Source: a bacterium
Lineage (GTDB): Bacteria; Patescibacteriota; Patescibacteriia; Patescibacteriales; Patescibacteriaceae
Direction: 5' to 3'
Length of the DNA: 5,690 nt
Assembly: GCA_021818075.1 (NCBI GenBank)
Contig: JAKAFD010000048.1
Location: 1 to 5,690, forward strand
This document shows positions 4,706-5,690 of this stretch, one piece after another. How positions within the stretch are numbered: the first letter of the stretch is position 1; the number at the start of each line of letters is the position of its first letter. Position numbers and translations under genes: made by a program. The notes below the pieces were generated by a model. The model did not search any database. It saw nothing but the letters and a program-made list of their open reading frames with translations, and was not told the DNA's origin.

Positions 4706-5690
4706 CGAACTATATGCTTTATTTTATCCTGATAGTTTCCCTGGTAGCCGTTGGTTTGCTTATCTTTGTGGCTCTTAAAATCAACCGCGCCAAGGGATCT
4801 GCGACTGACAATCAAGCCCTGGCCGCTTTGGGCGAACAAAACCGCGAATTGCGGGAAATTATTGCCGGCTTAAGGCAGGAAATGCAGGAAACCAACCGGC
4901 ACCAATTCACCCAAACCACCAATTTGGTGCAGGCCATCAGCCGCGAGGCCAAAGAGTCCCTGACCGCCGTCACGGAAAAACTGACCAAACTGGACGAAAC
5001 CAACAAACAAGTGGTTAATTTTTCGGCGCAGCTGCAAAACCTGCAAGACATTTTGAAAAACCCCAAACAGCGCGGCGTCTTGGGCGAATATTTTTTGGAA
5101 GAGATTTTAAAAAATGTCCTGCCGCCCGGCGCTTTCCAAATGCAATATAAGTTTAAAGACGGCGTCATCGTGGACGCGGTGGTGTTTGTTAAAGATAAAA
5201 TCATTCCCGTTGACTCCAAGTTCAGCTTGGAAAATTACGAAAAGATTTTAAACGCCGCCGATAGCGAGGCGCGCGAAAAATTGGAAAAACAATTTAAGCA
5301 GGATTTGAAAAACCGCATTGACGAAAGCGCCAAATACATCAAACCGTCCGAAAACACGCTGGACTTTGCCTTTATGTTTATTCCCTCGGAAGCGATTTAC
5401 TACGACCTCTTGGTCAACAAAGTCGGCGCCGTGCAAATTAACACCCGCGACTTGATTGAATACGCTTTTATTGAAAAGCGCGTCATCATTGTTTCGCCCA
5501 CTTCCTTCTTGGCTTATTTGCAAACAGTCTTGCAGGGCCTCAAAGCCATGCAAATTGAAGAAGGCGCCAAAGAAATTCTGGCCAATGTGGAAAAACTCGG
5601 CCGCCACTTGAACGCCTATGATGAATTTATGAAAAAAGTCGGCGCCAGTTTAGCGACCACCGTCAACCACTACAACAGCGCGAGCAAAGA
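4696..5690 (+). CDS. rmuC: RmuC family protein (DNA recombination protein), C-terminus beyond right edge
   Basis: 331 residues are visible, with no stop before the window edge. A single hydrophobic segment at about 8-27 anchors the protein. Residues 40-120 are polar and rich in Gln, Glu and Lys, consistent with a coiled coil. The RmuC core follows: NPKQRGVLGEYFLEEIL (122-138), DGVIVDAVVFVKDKIIPVDSKFSLENY (155-181, conserved Asp160 and the Asp173-Ser-Lys175 motif), then FMFIPSEAIYYDLL (226-239) and VIIVSPTSFLAYL (263-275). The D...DxK arrangement fits the predicted PD-(D/E)XK nuclease-like fold of the family. In E. coli, loss of RmuC raises recombination at short inverted repeats; its biochemistry is not settled. 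E. coli RmuC is about 475 residues, so this one has a shorter coiled coil, and probably only a short tail is missing. ATG 4696 is preferred (AGGTG upstream, and TTATG context as in the other genes); ATG 4714, just outside the repeat, and GTG 4684 are alternatives. TAG at 4681 closes the frame upstream. Confidence 0.93.
   Translation, partial: MSYANYMLYFILIVSLVAVGLLIFVALKINRAKGSATDNQALAALGEQNRELREIIAGLRQEMQETNRHQFTQTTNLVQAISREAKESLTAVTEKLTKLDETNKQVVNFSAQLQNLQDILKNPKQRGVLGEYFLEEILKNVLPPGAFQMQYKFKDGVIVDAVVFVKDKIIPVDSKFSLENYEKILNAADSEAREKLEKQFKQDLKNRIDESAKYIKPSENTLDFAFMFIPSEAIYYDLLVNKVGAVQINTRDLIEYAFIEKRVIIVSPTSFLAYLQTVLQGLKAMQIEEGAKEILANVEKLGRHLNAYDEFMKKVGASLATTVNHYNSASK

Noticed and set aside
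4812..5607. Long open frames antisense to rmuC (4812-5219 and 5248-5607, minus strand)
   Set aside because: They are shadows of rmuC: the plus-strand frame gives continuous RmuC motifs, while the antisense proteins have no recognisable domain or plausible start context.
1..5690. Alternative genetic code (TGA as Gly or Trp, as in some Patescibacteria)
   Set aside because: Trp is TGG throughout, no in-frame TGA is needed to complete any gene, and the five visible stops are TAA.

Overview
The window carries a compact block of surface-appendage genes on the minus strand and one DNA-maintenance gene on the plus strand, separated by a divergent intergenic region of about 230 bp. The gene spacing is tight, start sites mostly lack a Shine-Dalgarno sequence, all five visible stop codons are TAA, and the prepilins have the RGFTLLE / 'RVSDISQLQVAL..Y' style. 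Together these suggest an uncultivated bacterium of the Patescibacteria (Candidate Phyla Radiation, Parcubacteria-like). That placement is an inference from style, not from a marker gene. TGG is used for Trp and no in-frame TGA occurs, so the standard code fits.

Minus strand, read from 4466 down to 1: an S41 carboxyl-terminal processing protease with a membrane anchor and PDZ domain (3237-4466); a GspH/FimT-like pseudopilin with a LamG/concanavalin-type domain inserted in its globular part (2010-3227); a PilV/GspI-like prepilin (1427-2005); a PilW/GspJ-like prepilin (876-1424); a PilX/GspK-like, cysteine-rich pilin-like protein without Glu at +5 (227-871); and the N-terminus of a GspG/PilA-like major-type prepilin that runs off the window (1-223). 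Intergenic gaps are 2 to 9 nt, so this is very probably one operon. It would be driven by a good sigma70-type promoter (TTGAAC-17-TATAAT, extended -10) only about 17 nt from the protease start codon. The order H-I-J-K is that of the tip-initiating minor pseudopilins of type II secretion and of the fimU-pilV-pilW-pilX minor pilins of type IV pili. The set probably forms the tip and priming complex of a type IV pilus-like filament, with the LamG module as a candidate adhesin.

Plus strand, 4696-5690 (open at the right edge): rmuC, a membrane-anchored, coiled-coil, predicted PD-(D/E)XK-type protein. It transcribes away from the pilin operon and is probably functionally unrelated.

The intergenic region holds a pair of inverted arms built of 7-bp repeats (consensus CNYAACN, four units per arm) around a 78-bp centre. 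The right arm contains the probable rmuC start codon. The two features most worth a second look are the LamG insertion that splits the pseudopilin fold and the heptad inverted repeat at the rmuC start.
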